In this document: piece after piece, positions 41,344 to 49,256 of the stretch
Numbering within the stretch: position 1 is the first letter of the stretch
How the letters are laid out: each line of letters begins with the position of its first letter
Assembly (NCBI RefSeq): GCF_009755605.1
Contig: NZ_WPNZ01000009.1
Coordinates: 1-64,000 of the forward strand
Origin: Streptomyces typhae
GTDB taxonomy: Bacteria; Actinomycetota; Actinomycetes; Streptomycetales; Streptomycetaceae
Reading direction: 5' to 3'
DNA length: 64,000 nt
Program-made: the position numbers and the translations under genes
The notes under the pieces: model-generated
Database searches by the model: none
Seen by the model: the letters and a program-made list of their open reading frames with translations, nothing else
Told to the model about the DNA's origin: nothing

Positions 41344-41766
41344 GGGAACTCCTTGGACGTGCGGGCGCTGACGCGCGTGCCGGTGCGTGATCTCGTACCG
41401 GTCCGTGATGTCGTACCGGTGGATGCCGCACCGATGTCTGTCGCACCGGTGTTTGTACGATGCAGCCACCTCACCAGGGCTAACTGAACCGGGTGGGGCT
41501 TGTGGGTGCCTTTTTAGTGTCTTGGGGGCGACTTCGGTTTCCTGGGCGGCTTTGTGGTCTTGGGGGCGGACGGGCCCGCACCGTGGCGGCGAGGGGTTCC
41601 CGGTCCGTGGGGGTGGCGGGGCGCATCACGTGCACGGGGGGCGTCTCCTGGAGGGCTGGAGCCGCCGTCCCGTGCCGGGCCTGGAACGGGCATGCCAGAG
41701 TGGGGAGTTGAAAGCCTTGAGTTCCAGGTGGGGCACCGTCGCATTTTCCGGGAGGCGCCAACCTTG
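41344..41766. other. Intergenic region, no gene seen
   Basis: The 420 bp between the divergent phosphatase and TPR-protein genes contain repeated CGTACCGGT/CGCACCGGT segments (about 41390-41460) and two GTCTTGGGGGCG copies, but no convincing gene. The TPR-gene frame opens through part of it without coding character. Confidence 0.6.
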
Positions 41767-42840
41767 GTGACCGGATGCACGCCCAGCGACCCCTCGCGGC
41801 GCTCGATACTGGGAGCCGTCGGCGTCTTCTCCGCTGCCGTGGCCATGAACGTCCCCGCGTACGCCGAGGCCGCGGACCGGATCGAGACCGTCAAGCGCGA
41901 CCCGCACACCCGGATCGGGCAGGGCGAGGTCGACGCCTTGGCGGCCATGACCGAGAAGATCAGCGACCTGGACGACCAGTTCGGCGGCCGCACCGCCCGC
42001 CCCCTGGCTGCCGCGTTCCTGGTCAACACCATCGCCCCCCACCTGAAGGCCGACGCTCCCGAGGACGTACGCAGGGCGATGCTGTCCGCCGCGGCCGACC
42101 ATCTCTACCTGACCGGCTACATGGCCATGGACGAGCGCCGGGACGGACTCGCCCAGAGCTACTACCTCAAGGCCCTGGAACTGGCTCAAGAAGCGCGAGA
42201 CCACCTCACGTACTGCACGACCCTGCGTGGCATGAGCGTGATGGCCGTGGACCTCGGGCACAGCCGGGTGTCCCTCCGCCTCGCGGAGTCCGCCTCCGCC
42301 GCCGCGCCGCAGGCAGGCCCCCGGATGGTCGCCTTCCTGGCCGGGCAGCAGGCCCACGCCGCAGCGCGGAACGGGGACCGCGGCACCGCCCTTGCCAAGA
42401 TCGGGGAGGCCGAACGCGCGATGGAGCGGGCCGAGTCCAAGGCGAAGGCGTTCGGCTCGTACGACCCTTCGAGCCTCGCCTACCACGTGGCACAGGTCCG
42501 CTACGAACTCGGCGACAAGGAGGCCGCGATCGATCTCCTGGAGGAATCCGACCGGCTCAGGCACTCCGTCTACCGACGCGGCCGCGTACGCCACCTCGGC
42601 CTGCTCGCCGAACGAAAGCTGGAAGTCGGCCGTCTGGAGGAGGCCTGCGGCCACTGGCGGCAGATGCTGGACGAGTACCCGCACGTCCAGTCCGGCCGCT
42701 GCGACGACCGCTTCAAGTCGATGCTCGTGGCCCTGTCTCCCTTCCGCCGCCATCCGCATGCCCGGGACCTGTACGACCGGGGGCGCGCGACGAGGGCGAA
42801 CGCGCCGGCTCGTCGCCGAGCCGGTGGCACGTCGGTTTGA
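41767..42840 (+). CDS. Tat-signal TPR-like protein (XRE-less regulator relative)
   Basis: A protein of about 357 aa. It begins with a Tat-like signal (PSRRSILGAVGVFSAAVAM) and continues as the TPR-type repeat region found C-terminal to an XRE helix-turn-helix in a large Streptomyces regulator family (DHLYLTGYMAMDERRDGLAQSYYLKALELA; GMSVMAVDLGHSRVSLRLAESASAAAPQAGPRMVAFLAGQQAHAAARNGDRGTAL). No helix-turn-helix is visible upstream, so it is either a natural HTH-less member or a shortened one. GTG 41767 is used; TTG 41764 is spaced better from GGAGG at 41751, and ATG 41692 is open in frame. Confidence 0.75.
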   Translation: MTGCTPSDPSRRSILGAVGVFSAAVAMNVPAYAEAADRIETVKRDPHTRIGQGEVDALAAMTEKISDLDDQFGGRTARPLAAAFLVNTIAPHLKADAPEDVRRAMLSAAADHLYLTGYMAMDERRDGLAQSYYLKALELAQEARDHLTYCTTLRGMSVMAVDLGHSRVSLRLAESASAAAPQAGPRMVAFLAGQQAHAAARNGDRGTALAKIGEAERAMERAESKAKAFGSYDPSSLAYHVAQVRYELGDKEAAIDLLEESDRLRHSVYRRGRVRHLGLLAERKLEVGRLEEACGHWRQMLDEYPHVQSGRCDDRFKSMLVALSPFRRHPHARDLYDRGRATRANAPARRRAGGTSV

Positions 42841-42849
42841 TGCTTGACG

Positions 42850-43035
42850 ATGAGGCCCGAGCGCCGGGGCATGAGCGAGGCCGAGATCATCCGCCAGGGC
42901 ATCCACCTCGCCGCCATGGCGAATCGCGTCTGGGACGAGCCGCTGTTCCCGCGCACCTTCGAGGGGCCGGGACGTACGACGTCCGAGGCCGAGGCCCGTG
43001 ACGCGGTCGCCGCCTATTCGGGGACGTACGAGTAA
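42850..43035 (+). CDS. Small protein, possible ribbon-helix-helix remnant
   Basis: A 61-aa protein (from ATG 42850; TTG 42844 possible) with RRGMSEAEIIRQGIHLAAMANRVW, which resembles helices of ribbon-helix-helix antitoxin/CopG-type proteins, but the N-terminal beta strand is missing in this frame. In a neighbouring frame MLDDEAR lies just upstream, as if the strand had been shifted out. It may be a truncated RHH protein or an unrelated small protein. It follows the TPR gene by ten bases. Confidence 0.45.
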   Translation: MRPERRGMSEAEIIRQGIHLAAMANRVWDEPLFPRTFEGPGRTTSEAEARDAVAAYSGTYE

Positions 43036-43108
43036 GGGCCCGTACTGGACCCGTACAGCGCTCGTACAGCGGACACGACCCGAGTCCAAGCCCACATCCC
43101 AGTCCGCG

Positions 43109-43834
43109 TCAGCCGGCGGTGGGGGCAGCCAAGGCCGGGTCCTGGCCGGAGCGGCGCAGCGCCTCGGCGACGAACCCGGACGCCACCAGCTCGGCCACGA
43201 GTTCCCGGAGGAACCGCACGGTCGTCGAACTCCGCTCCCTCGTCGTACCCACGGCTTGCCGGATCGTCATGAACGCGGGCTCCAGCAGTCGCAGTTCGGC
43301 ATGCTGGTGCACGTGGGCGGTCAGCGGCTGGCGAATACCGGCTGCGACGTCCAGTCCCTCGGCGTGGAACACATCGATTCCGCCGACGCCGCGTACGACG
43401 GTGGCGTGCCGGAGGGCGCGGCTCAGGTGGAGGTCGTACGCGGAGCCCTTCTTGACCCCGACGCGGACCCCGTCGCGATCGACATCCTCGGCGGAGGTGA
43501 ACGACGAGCCCACGGGCGCCGCGTACACCCCCTCGATGTGCACGTACGGCGCACTGAACGCGACGTCCTTCTCCCTGTCCGGATCCACGGCCAGGAAGCA
43601 CAGGTCGGCGTCGCCCTCGGCCATCGCGGCGTACGACTTGCGAGCCGCGTCGAAACAGACGAACCGCACCGGCACCGCCAGCCGCGCGGCAACCTCCCGC
43701 GCAAGCGCGACGGTGACCCCGGCCGGCTCGTCGGGCGTCCCCTGGGCGAGCACCGGATTCCCGAGATTGATGGAGGCCCGAAGCACCCCGGTGGGCGCCA
43801 GGTCCTGCGCGATCTCTGCGTCTATGGGCGTCAT
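43109..43834 (-). CDS. Substrate-binding-like domain protein without signal peptide
   Basis: A 241-aa protein of the periplasmic-binding (SBP_bac_3-type) fold: GVLRASINLGNPVLAQG, GVTVALAREVAARLAVPVRFVCFDAARKSYAAMAEGDADLCFLAVDP and VGVKKGSAYDLHLSRALRHA. No signal peptide or lipobox is seen from ATG 43834, so it is likely cytoplasmic and not a classical transporter receptor. Function unknown. It is convergent with the small RHH-like gene. Confidence 0.82.
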   Translation of the reverse strand: MTPIDAEIAQDLAPTGVLRASINLGNPVLAQGTPDEPAGVTVALAREVAARLAVPVRFVCFDAARKSYAAMAEGDADLCFLAVDPDREKDVAFSAPYVHIEGVYAAPVGSSFTSAEDVDRDGVRVGVKKGSAYDLHLSRALRHATVVRGVGGIDVFHAEGLDVAAGIRQPLTAHVHQHAELRLLEPAFMTIRQAVGTTRERSSTTVRFLRELVAELVASGFVAEALRRSGQDPALAAPTAG

Positions 43835-44000
43835 GATCCCGAGCCTAGGCGGCTGCTGCTCAATGGTGCGTCGAGCCTTGCGTTGCCACAGGGCCAAGCC
43901 CCACACCAGTCATAGCCAGCACGACGCCCGCTCTGGCATCAGCCCGTCCGTGGCGCGGCAAGGACAGGCGGCGGGTGAGGGGGAGTGGAGCGGGCAGCAA

Positions 44001-44027
44001 AAAGGCCCGGGTCGATGACCTGGGCCT
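44001..44027 (-). terminator. Chromosomal terminator of the original tRNA-Gly
   Basis: AGGCCCGGGTC...GACCTGGGCCT (44003-44027) forms an 11-bp stem with one wobble around GAT; read on the minus strand it is followed by TTTTT. It lies just outside the left att repeat, where the tRNA would have been terminated before the element inserted. A near-identical copy occurs inside the element at 52345-52369. Confidence 0.8.
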
Positions 44028-44040
44028 CAATGTGCAAATC

Positions 44041-44089
44041 CGTGGAGCGGGTGACGAGAATCGAACTCGCGCTCTCAGCTTGGGAAGCT
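44041..44089. repeat. att site, left copy
   Basis: 49 bp identical to 52374-52422, containing the 3' half of tRNA-Gly(CCC) (anticodon-stem to acceptor end). It contains no complete tRNA: the sequence diverges at 44090 inside the anticodon arm. Confidence 0.9.
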
Positions 44090-44491
44090 CGGGTCTTTCG
44101 GACAGATTGCCGGGCTGAGCTGCGGCGAAGCAGCCAGGTCACTGGTCAGGCTGGCGAGCTGCTCCCCGTCATTCCCCGTGGTTCCCCGCACGACCTGGCA
44201 CATGAGTGGCACGCGCCCGCAGCCTTGCAACGTCCTGGGGACGTGACTCGTCGGAGTGCCTGAGCCGCAACCGACGAAAGTCAACCACGATGGCGGGTGC
44301 GTCGGCCGACCAGGCGCGCGTGTGCCACCGCCACCCACCACCGGGCCTCAGCCACGCTGCTCGGTAACGTCCGTCAGAGTGAGCCGCGACGGGGGACGCG
44401 TGGTGCTAAGGCCACTCAGGGGCCCACCCGGGGGCGTGAGGGAGGGCCGCATGGGGGAGTCCCGTGAGGAGTCGCTTAGTGCGCGACGGAG

Positions 44492-44526
44492 GTTCACCTA
44501 CAACCAGGCGAGACTTGTAGGTGAAC
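44492..44526. promoter_or_regulatory. Perfect inverted repeat, candidate AlbA_2 operator 1
   Basis: GTTCACCTACAA (44492-44503), 11 nt, TTGTAGGTGAAC (44515-44526). Its inner part (ACCTACAA/TTGTAGGT) reappears at 44761-44783 just before the AlbA_2 start. Confidence 0.75.
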
Positions 44527-44604
44527 TTGTAGATGAGCTGGCACTCGCGAGACTTGGAGCCGCAGAGTGTTGACTCTCTGTAGCGGCCGAGCGAAGTGAG
44601 TGGT

Positions 44605-44667
44605 GCTCCTGGCGATACGCTCCGTTGCTACGCTGCACCTCCGGTGACGGAGCGTATCGCCAGGAGC
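44605..44667. terminator. 21-bp perfect stem-loop
   Basis: Bases 44605-44625 pair perfectly with 44647-44667 around a 21-nt loop. It lies upstream of the AlbA_2 gene; it could insulate it as a terminator or be a folded DNA site. Function uncertain. Confidence 0.7.
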
Positions 44668-44760
44668 CCAGAACCCCAGCAAGTTTGACCAAGTTTTGGT
44701 TGAAAGGTGATCTTTTTGTTATCTTGAGTGCAAGGGGGCTGGAGGTTGTGGGTCTGGTAG

Positions 44761-44783
44761 ACCTACAACCTCTCCTTGTAGGT
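44761..44783. promoter_or_regulatory. Inverted repeat, candidate AlbA_2 operator 2
   Basis: ACCTACAA (44761-44768), 7 nt, TTGTAGGT (44776-44783), ending 7 bp before the GTG 44791 start. It shares half-sites with the site at 44492. A further palindromic context (GAGGTTGT...ACAACCTC) surrounds its left half. Position suggests autoregulation of the AlbA_2 gene. Confidence 0.75.
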
Positions 44784-44790
44784 TTGCCTT

Positions 44791-46605
44791 GTGGACACAG
44801 CTGAGCTGACAACGATCATCGCTGACCTGCGTAGCGAGGGAAGCGATATTGCAGAAGTAGAGGTAAAGCTCGCCGCGGGCGGATTCCCTCAAACGCTGGC
44901 ACCTACATTGTCGGCATTTGCTAACACTCCTGGGGGTGGCACGCTAATCTTCGGGCTGGATGAATCTGATACCTTCTCCGCAGTCGGTGTATACGACGTT
45001 GTAGCCTGCAAGGCAGCGCTCGCCAATCTTGCTCGGACGGGCATGGAGCCCCCATTGAACGCTCGGTCCTGGAGCTTCGATTTTGAAGGGCGTTCAGTAG
45101 TCGCTGCGCAGGTCGATGAATTGTCCACTTCGCTCAAACCGTGCCGCGTGAAGGGTACGGGAAAGGCTTATCTGCGCTCATACGACGGAGACTATGAGCT
45201 ATCGATTCTGGAGGAGCAGGCGTTCATTGCGAACCGAGATACTCCGCGGTTCGATCAGGAAGCAGTATCTTCTGCCTCCTTCGAGGATCTCGATCAAACT
45301 CTGCTGTCGTCTTACCTTGAAACGTGTAAGTCATCGTCGGCCGCCCTGGAGCGAATGCAGGACACGGAAGTTCTTTTCCGTACCGGTGTTGTGGTGGAAC
45401 GAGGCGGGCCGCCCACTGTAGCGGGCCTATTGGCGCTGGGTTTGTATCCACAGCAGTACTTTCCCAACCTGGTGATTCAAGCCAGCGTAGCTCCAGGACC
45501 GAATGATCCAGTAGGCACGCGCGCTGTGGACTCCAAAAGGTTCGATGGGCCGATCCCGCTAATTCTCGATCAGGCGCTGAGATGGGTGCAGCGTAATACG
45601 AGAAGCCGTGTGCGTTTCGGTCGAGATGGGCACGGCCGGGACGAGCCGGAGTACCCCATTGAGGCAGTTCGTGAGTTGCTTTCCAATGCGCTAATGCATC
45701 GTGACCTTGGCCCCTATGCGCTTGGGGAAGCCATCACGCTGAAGTTGGAGAGCGGTCAACTCATTCTCAGCAATCCGGGGGGCCTATGGGGTCTTACAGT
45801 CGACCGTTTGGGAAAGACGGGGGTTACCTCCGCCCGTAATGGATACCTAACCCGTATCTGTCAGAATGTTCGTTACTCGCGCGATCAGCGCGTTGTCGAA
45901 GCTATGGCGTCGGGGATTCCCACTGTTCTGAGAAGCCTCAGAGAGGCTGGGATGGTGCCTCCTCGTTTTCACGATCAAGGTGTTCGTTTCACGGTTCGTG
46001 TGCCAAACCACACGCTCTTGGCGCCCGAGGATTTGGAGTGGTTGGCCTCCCTGCGGCCAGCGGTACCGTTGAATGATATCCAGAGACATGCGGCAGTAGC
46101 CATGCGTCATGGAGTGAAGTGGACGAATAAGACCCTCAGAGATGCATTCCCTATGGACTCCTTGGAAGCTAGGAACGTCCTGGCTGGCTTGGTGGATGCA
46201 AGAGTGGCAGAGGCGGTTGGTGAGCGTGGCGGACGTGTTTACCAGTTGTCCGAAATGCTCAATTCTGAAGATTCACCACAGCAGCAGAGACTGCCTATGG
46301 AGCCCGACACGTCGGCCGATAGTGAAGCCTTGGCTTCGCACGTACCCGGTTCCGGTGCTGCTGCATCGTCACCTCGGAGAGCGCCAGGCGCGAGGCGGGT
46401 GAATGCCGACAATATCGCAGCTTTGCTGTCTGGTGGACCTGCGAATATGAGTGCAATCCAGGAATCGACGGGGCTTACTGAGCGCCAGGCCCTGTACGCC
46501 TTGCATTTGTTGAAAGATGAGGGCCGGGTAGTTCTCCAGGGTGGTCAAGGCGACAGGAAGAGTAAATGGGCTCTCATCTATGAGGGGAAACCAGTAGCCG
46601 AATAG
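44791..46605 (+). CDS. AlbA_2 (Schlafen-like) ATP-binding regulator, low-GC cargo
   Basis: A 604-aa protein. Residues about 10-150 form an AlbA_2 DNA-binding domain (EVEVKLAAGGFPQTLAPTLSAFANTPGGGTLIFGLDE), followed by the HATPase_c_4-type region (EYPIEAVRELLSNALMHRDLG, GQLILSNPGGLWGL) and, near the C-terminus, winged-helix-like segments (NADNIAALLSGGPANMSAIQESTGLTERQALYALHLL). These proteins are found in many mobile elements as regulators or defence genes. Base composition is clearly lower in GC than the flanks, with many A/T third positions, so it was probably acquired later. GTG 44791 follows the operator-like palindrome directly; no good ribosome site. Confidence 0.88.
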   Translation: MDTAELTTIIADLRSEGSDIAEVEVKLAAGGFPQTLAPTLSAFANTPGGGTLIFGLDESDTFSAVGVYDVVACKAALANLARTGMEPPLNARSWSFDFEGRSVVAAQVDELSTSLKPCRVKGTGKAYLRSYDGDYELSILEEQAFIANRDTPRFDQEAVSSASFEDLDQTLLSSYLETCKSSSAALERMQDTEVLFRTGVVVERGGPPTVAGLLALGLYPQQYFPNLVIQASVAPGPNDPVGTRAVDSKRFDGPIPLILDQALRWVQRNTRSRVRFGRDGHGRDEPEYPIEAVRELLSNALMHRDLGPYALGEAITLKLESGQLILSNPGGLWGLTVDRLGKTGVTSARNGYLTRICQNVRYSRDQRVVEAMASGIPTVLRSLREAGMVPPRFHDQGVRFTVRVPNHTLLAPEDLEWLASLRPAVPLNDIQRHAAVAMRHGVKWTNKTLRDAFPMDSLEARNVLAGLVDARVAEAVGERGGRVYQLSEMLNSEDSPQQQRLPMEPDTSADSEALASHVPGSGAAASSPRRAPGARRVNADNIAALLSGGPANMSAIQESTGLTERQALYALHLLKDEGRVVLQGGQGDRKSKWALIYEGKPVAE

Positions 46606-46948
46606 GTTGACGGAGCTGCTTTGGGCTGGAGCTGCTTTGGAGCGAGTTATCTTGGCCCCGTAAGCTTCCGGCGCGTCGGGCAGTCTGTGGACCTGCCCGG
46701 TAAAGCACGACGTTGGGGCCAAGATCTTAGAGGCTCGCCCCAAAGTGGCTGCCTAAAGCCGTGGAGCCGACCGTCCCAGCCACGAGGTACCTCTTATCTC
46801 TGGCATCAAGTGGCTGCATGCTTTGAGCGCGGCACGGGCGTCGGCCGGGCTGGAGCGGGGCGGAGACAGGAGCGCAGGCCCGGCCGGGGGCCGGGCCGCG
46901 CGCGGTGAGCGGAGCGAGCCGCCTTGAACCAGTAGAGAAAGTTGTAAC
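46606..46948. other. Intergenic region with terminator-like hairpins
   Basis: No gene is seen. ATCTTGGCCCC (46649-46659) pairs with GGGGCCAAGAT (46715-46725), enclosing an inner CGGGCAG/CTGCCCG stem (46677-46699). It probably terminates the AlbA_2 gene. Repeats of GAGCTGCTTTGG occur at about 46612-46640. The rest is a GC-rich junction between low-GC cargo and the conjugation genes. Confidence 0.6.
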
Positions 46949-47335
46949 TCAGCCCGTCTGCCAGGGCTTGAAGTCGTGTGCGCAGGCTGGGAGTTCTGCC
47001 GCCTGACGGTGGGCGAGCGGTAGGAAGAGGACTGGTCGTATCGTCCAGGTGATGCGTGTGTCCGCGTGAGTCACTGAGACCGTGCAGGGCTGCATCTGGA
47101 GAAGAGCTCTGCGGGTGCGGACGCGACCCTCGTACAGCCACTCCCAGGCTTCGACTGAGGCGTGAGTGTTCAGAGCCGGTGAGATCGTGCGGAGTGCCAC
47201 CGCTACCCATCGATCCGCCTGCGGTGCCGAGTAGGCGTCGAAGGATGCTCGTAGCCGCAGCCCGGCCTGATCGTTCGTGATGGGTTCCGTCCAGCACTCG
47301 CACCAGTAGCCGCGACGGCACTCGGTCAGCCGCAT
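46949..47335 (-). CDS. Conserved hypothetical protein of AICE
   Basis: A 128-aa protein starting MRLTECRRGYWCECW, with Cys pairs (CRRGYWCEC, plus Cys near the C-terminus) and no signal peptide. Its fold is not recognised. It overlaps the 3' end of the HATPase gene by ten bases and is probably cotranslated with it. Genes of this type next to anti-sigma-like HATPases are frequent in AICEs; function unknown. Confidence 0.7.
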   Translation of the reverse strand: MRLTECRRGYWCECWTEPITNDQAGLRLRASFDAYSAPQADRWVAVALRTISPALNTHASVEAWEWLYEGRVRTRRALLQMQPCTVSVTHADTRITWTIRPVLFLPLAHRQAAELPACAHDFKPWQTG

Positions 47336-47757
47336 AGTTGGCCTCCCCTGCCGGCCTCGGTGAAGAAAGCCGCGGTGACCGTGTGGCCGTGGTCGCTGTC
47401 GTTGACGATGACGCGGTGCGCGATGGCGCTGACCATGTCCAGGCCCCGGCCGTGTTCAGCCTCTTCGTCCTGGTGCTCGGCCTTGGGGGCGGTTCCCGTG
47501 CCTCCGCTGTCGGTGACCGACAGCGCGACCATCTGCGGGGATACCTCGATGGCCAGGGAGAAGCTGCCGGACTGACGCCCGCTGGCTGTGTGCAGGATCG
47601 CGTTCGCGCTCAGCTCGCTCACGATCAGTTCGGCGTCATCCGCCAGGGGCGAGTCACGAAGGATGTCCCGCGTCCAGCGTCGGGCCCGGCTGACCTCTTC
47701 TGGGAAACCTGGGCAAGTGAGGCCCCAGGCTCGGATAGTGCTCGTATACTCGTGCAT
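47326..47757 (-). CDS. HATPase (anti-sigma/serine kinase-like) protein
   Basis: A 143-aa single-domain ATP-binding protein of the HATPase_c_2 (RsbW/SpoIIAB-like) class: ELIVSELSANAILHTASG is the N-box, VSPQMVALSVTDSGGTGTAP the ADP-binding loop region, and GRGLDMVSAIAHRVIV the G-box. It may bind a sigma factor or anti-anti-sigma partner. ATG 47757 follows AAGGA by six bases. A KorSA-like operator motif (47747-47761) overlaps this start codon. Confidence 0.82.
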   Translation of the reverse strand: MHEYTSTIRAWGLTCPGFPEEVSRARRWTRDILRDSPLADDAELIVSELSANAILHTASGRQSGSFSLAIEVSPQMVALSVTDSGGTGTAPKAEHQDEEAEHGRGLDMVSAIAHRVIVNDSDHGHTVTAAFFTEAGRGGQLCG

Positions 47758-47761
47758 ACAA
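47747..47761 (-). promoter_or_regulatory. KorSA-like operator overlapping HATPase start
   Basis: On the minus strand the bases read TTGTATGCACGAGTA, differing at two positions from TTGTATAGACGAGTA at 49241-49255. It covers the ATG of the HATPase gene, so binding would block transcription or translation start. Confidence 0.65.
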
Positions 47762-47803
47762 GTTCCTTCGTGCTGGTAGGCCGCCATGTGCAGCGGGTTC
47801 GAG

Positions 47804-48235
47804 CTAGACGAGTTTCACGCCGTCGTGGGCGCGAATGGCCGGCGGGGATGCCGCGCCGAGTGCGTCCAGGACGCGGATCGCGTAGGCCTCGTCGGCGAGT
47901 TCGGTGACTTCTTCGCGGGTCGCCCAGCGCAGAGCTCGGGTCTCGTCGCCGGTGGTGGGCGTACCGTCGGCGGCCTCGCAGCGGAAGACCATGGAGACGA
48001 TCAAGCCCGTCATGTTCTTGTAGATGCCGGTGAGGGTCGCCGGAAGCACGATCTTGATTCCGGTCTCTTCGAGGACCTCGCGTTGCAAGGCCTCGGGGAT
48101 CGTCTCCTCGCGTTCGAGGATTCCGCCCGGGGGCTCCCACTTGCCGTTGTCCTGGCGCTTGATCAGGAGGGCACGATCCTGATCGTCGACGATGACTCCG
48201 GCAACACTCACGGAGTGCGGACGGTCAGTGCTCAC
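47804..48235 (-). CDS. NUDIX hydrolase, Pif-like
   Basis: A 143-aa NUDIX protein. The NUDIX box GGILEREETIPEALQREVLEETGI is complete (GxxxxxExxxxxxxREUxEExGU). In pSAM2 the Pif protein, which blocks redundant transfer, carries a NUDIX domain, and here the gene sits next to a KorSA-like repressor in the same type of element, so a Pif-like immunity role is inferred. GTG 48235 is chosen. Confidence 0.8.
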   Translation of the reverse strand: MSTDRPHSVSVAGVIVDDQDRALLIKRQDNGKWEPPGGILEREETIPEALQREVLEETGIKIVLPATLTGIYKNMTGLIVSMVFRCEAADGTPTTGDETRALRWATREEVTELADEAYAIRVLDALGAASPPAIRAHDGVKLV

Positions 48236-48290
48236 GGTCCTCGACCCTCTCGGATGGCTAGGCTTTCCACCGTAGCAACAACACTCGCCC

Positions 48291-48306
48291 ACTCGTCTAG
48301 ATACCT
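48291..48306. promoter_or_regulatory. KorSA-like operator before gntR gene
   Basis: ACTCGTCTAGATACCT lies just before the ribosome site of the GntR gene and matches the ACTCGTATAGACGAGT element at one half. Implies autoregulation. Confidence 0.6.
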
Positions 48307-48318
48307 AAAGGAGTACAC

Positions 48319-49104
48319 GTGACGTCACTCCCGAGCCTGCTCGGCGACATCGACCCCACGAGTGATCGTGCGGTCTTTCGGCAGATCGCCGACCAGCTGC
48401 GCGAGGCCATCGACCGTGGGCGATTCAAGGAGAGCGAAAAGCTGCCTTCGGAGGCCGAACTCGTCGAGCACTACGGCGTATCCCGGATGACCGTTCGGAA
48501 CTCCTTCTCCGTGTTGCAGGGTGAGGGCCTGGTCCATGCCGAGCATGGCAAGGGCGTCTTCGTACGACCGCGGCCTCCCGTGCGACGGCTCGCCTCCGAC
48601 CGCTTCGCTCGGCGCCACCGAGAGCAGGGCAAGTCTGCCTTCATCGTCGAGGCCGACGCTGCGGGCAGTCACCCCCAGGTGGACAGCCTGGAGGTCAAGG
48701 AGGCGAAGGCCAGTCAGGACATCTCCACCCGCCTTGGCTCGGTGCGGCGCGTGCTCGCTCGTCGGCGTCGGTATCTGCTCGACGGCCGGCCGGTCGAGTT
48801 CGCCACCTCTTACCTCCCGCTCGACATCGCACGCGGTACGCAGATCGCCGAACCCAATCCCGGCCCCGGCGGCATCTACGCCCGCCTCGAAGAACTGGGC
48901 CACCACCTCGACCACTTCGACGAGGAGATCCGGGCGCGGATGCCCGCACCGTCCGAGGTGAAGACGCTCCGGCTGGCCTCCGGTGTACCCGTGATCCACC
49001 TGGTCCGCACCGCGTACGACACGGAAGGGCGGGCCGTGGAGGTCTGCGACACCGTCATGGCGGCGGACGCCTACGTCCTGTCGTACCAGCTCCCGGCCAC
49101 GTGA
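48319..49104 (+). CDS. GntR/HutC-family repressor, KorSA-like
   Basis: A 261-aa GntR protein. The winged-helix domain (residues about 15-80) includes KLPSEAELVEHYGVSRMTVRNSFSVLQGEGLVHAEHGKGVFV, followed by a UTRA ligand domain. In pSAM2, the homologous KorSA silences transfer and replication genes. It precedes the transfer genes and has matching operator-like sites around it (48291, 49144, 49166, 49241, and 47747 on the minus strand). GTG 48319 has AAAGGAG five bases upstream. Confidence 0.9.
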   Translation: MTSLPSLLGDIDPTSDRAVFRQIADQLREAIDRGRFKESEKLPSEAELVEHYGVSRMTVRNSFSVLQGEGLVHAEHGKGVFVRPRPPVRRLASDRFARRHREQGKSAFIVEADAAGSHPQVDSLEVKEAKASQDISTRLGSVRRVLARRRRYLLDGRPVEFATSYLPLDIARGTQIAEPNPGPGGIYARLEELGHHLDHFDEEIRARMPAPSEVKTLRLASGVPVIHLVRTAYDTEGRAVEVCDTVMAADAYVLSYQLPAT

Positions 49105-49143
49105 CGGCCTGACGACTGTGGCGCGCGGTGGTCCGCACCCCGA

Positions 49144-49181
49144 ACTCGTATACGCCAACAGGCCTACTCGTATAGACGAGT
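49144..49181. promoter_or_regulatory. KorSA-like operators, downstream of gntR
   Basis: ACTCGTATAGACGAGT (49166-49181) is a perfect inverted repeat (ACTCGT-N4-ACGAGT). A second, less perfect match starts ACTCGTATAC at about 49144. Confidence 0.75.
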
Positions 49182-49240
49182 TGGCAAGTTGTGTGGCACA
49201 GTGGACGGCGTTCCCGGAGATCGGGTTCCAACGTCGCATC

Positions 49241-49255
49241 TTGTATAGACGAGTA
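49241..49255 (+). promoter_or_regulatory. KorSA-like operator before SCO3933-type gene
   Basis: TTGTATAGACGAGTA ends immediately before the ATG at 49257; it shares the TATAGACGAGT core of the 49166 palindrome. Confidence 0.7.
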
Positions 49256-49256
49256 G

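Larger units (their letters stand above)
44090..44790. other. Element left end, no convincing gene; palindromes
   Basis: About 700 bp between the left att site and the AlbA_2 gene. A 40-codon open frame from ATG 44451 to TGA 44573 overlaps the palindrome and is not convincing. The notable items are two operator-like palindromes (44492-44526 and 44761-44783) and a long hairpin (44605-44667), listed separately. The rest shows no recognisable feature. Confidence 0.6.

Noticed and set aside
41344..41480. PHO box for the PhoA-type phosphatase
   Set aside because: I searched for 11-nt GTTCACC-type repeats on both strands and saw only CGTACCGGT-type repeats.
44041..44089. Second tRNA-Gly gene
   Set aside because: Only the 3' half of the tRNA is present; the sequence diverges at 44090 within the anticodon arm. 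It is an att repeat.
44451..44573. 40-codon gene before AlbA_2
   Set aside because: It overlaps the operator-like palindrome and has no recognised domain.
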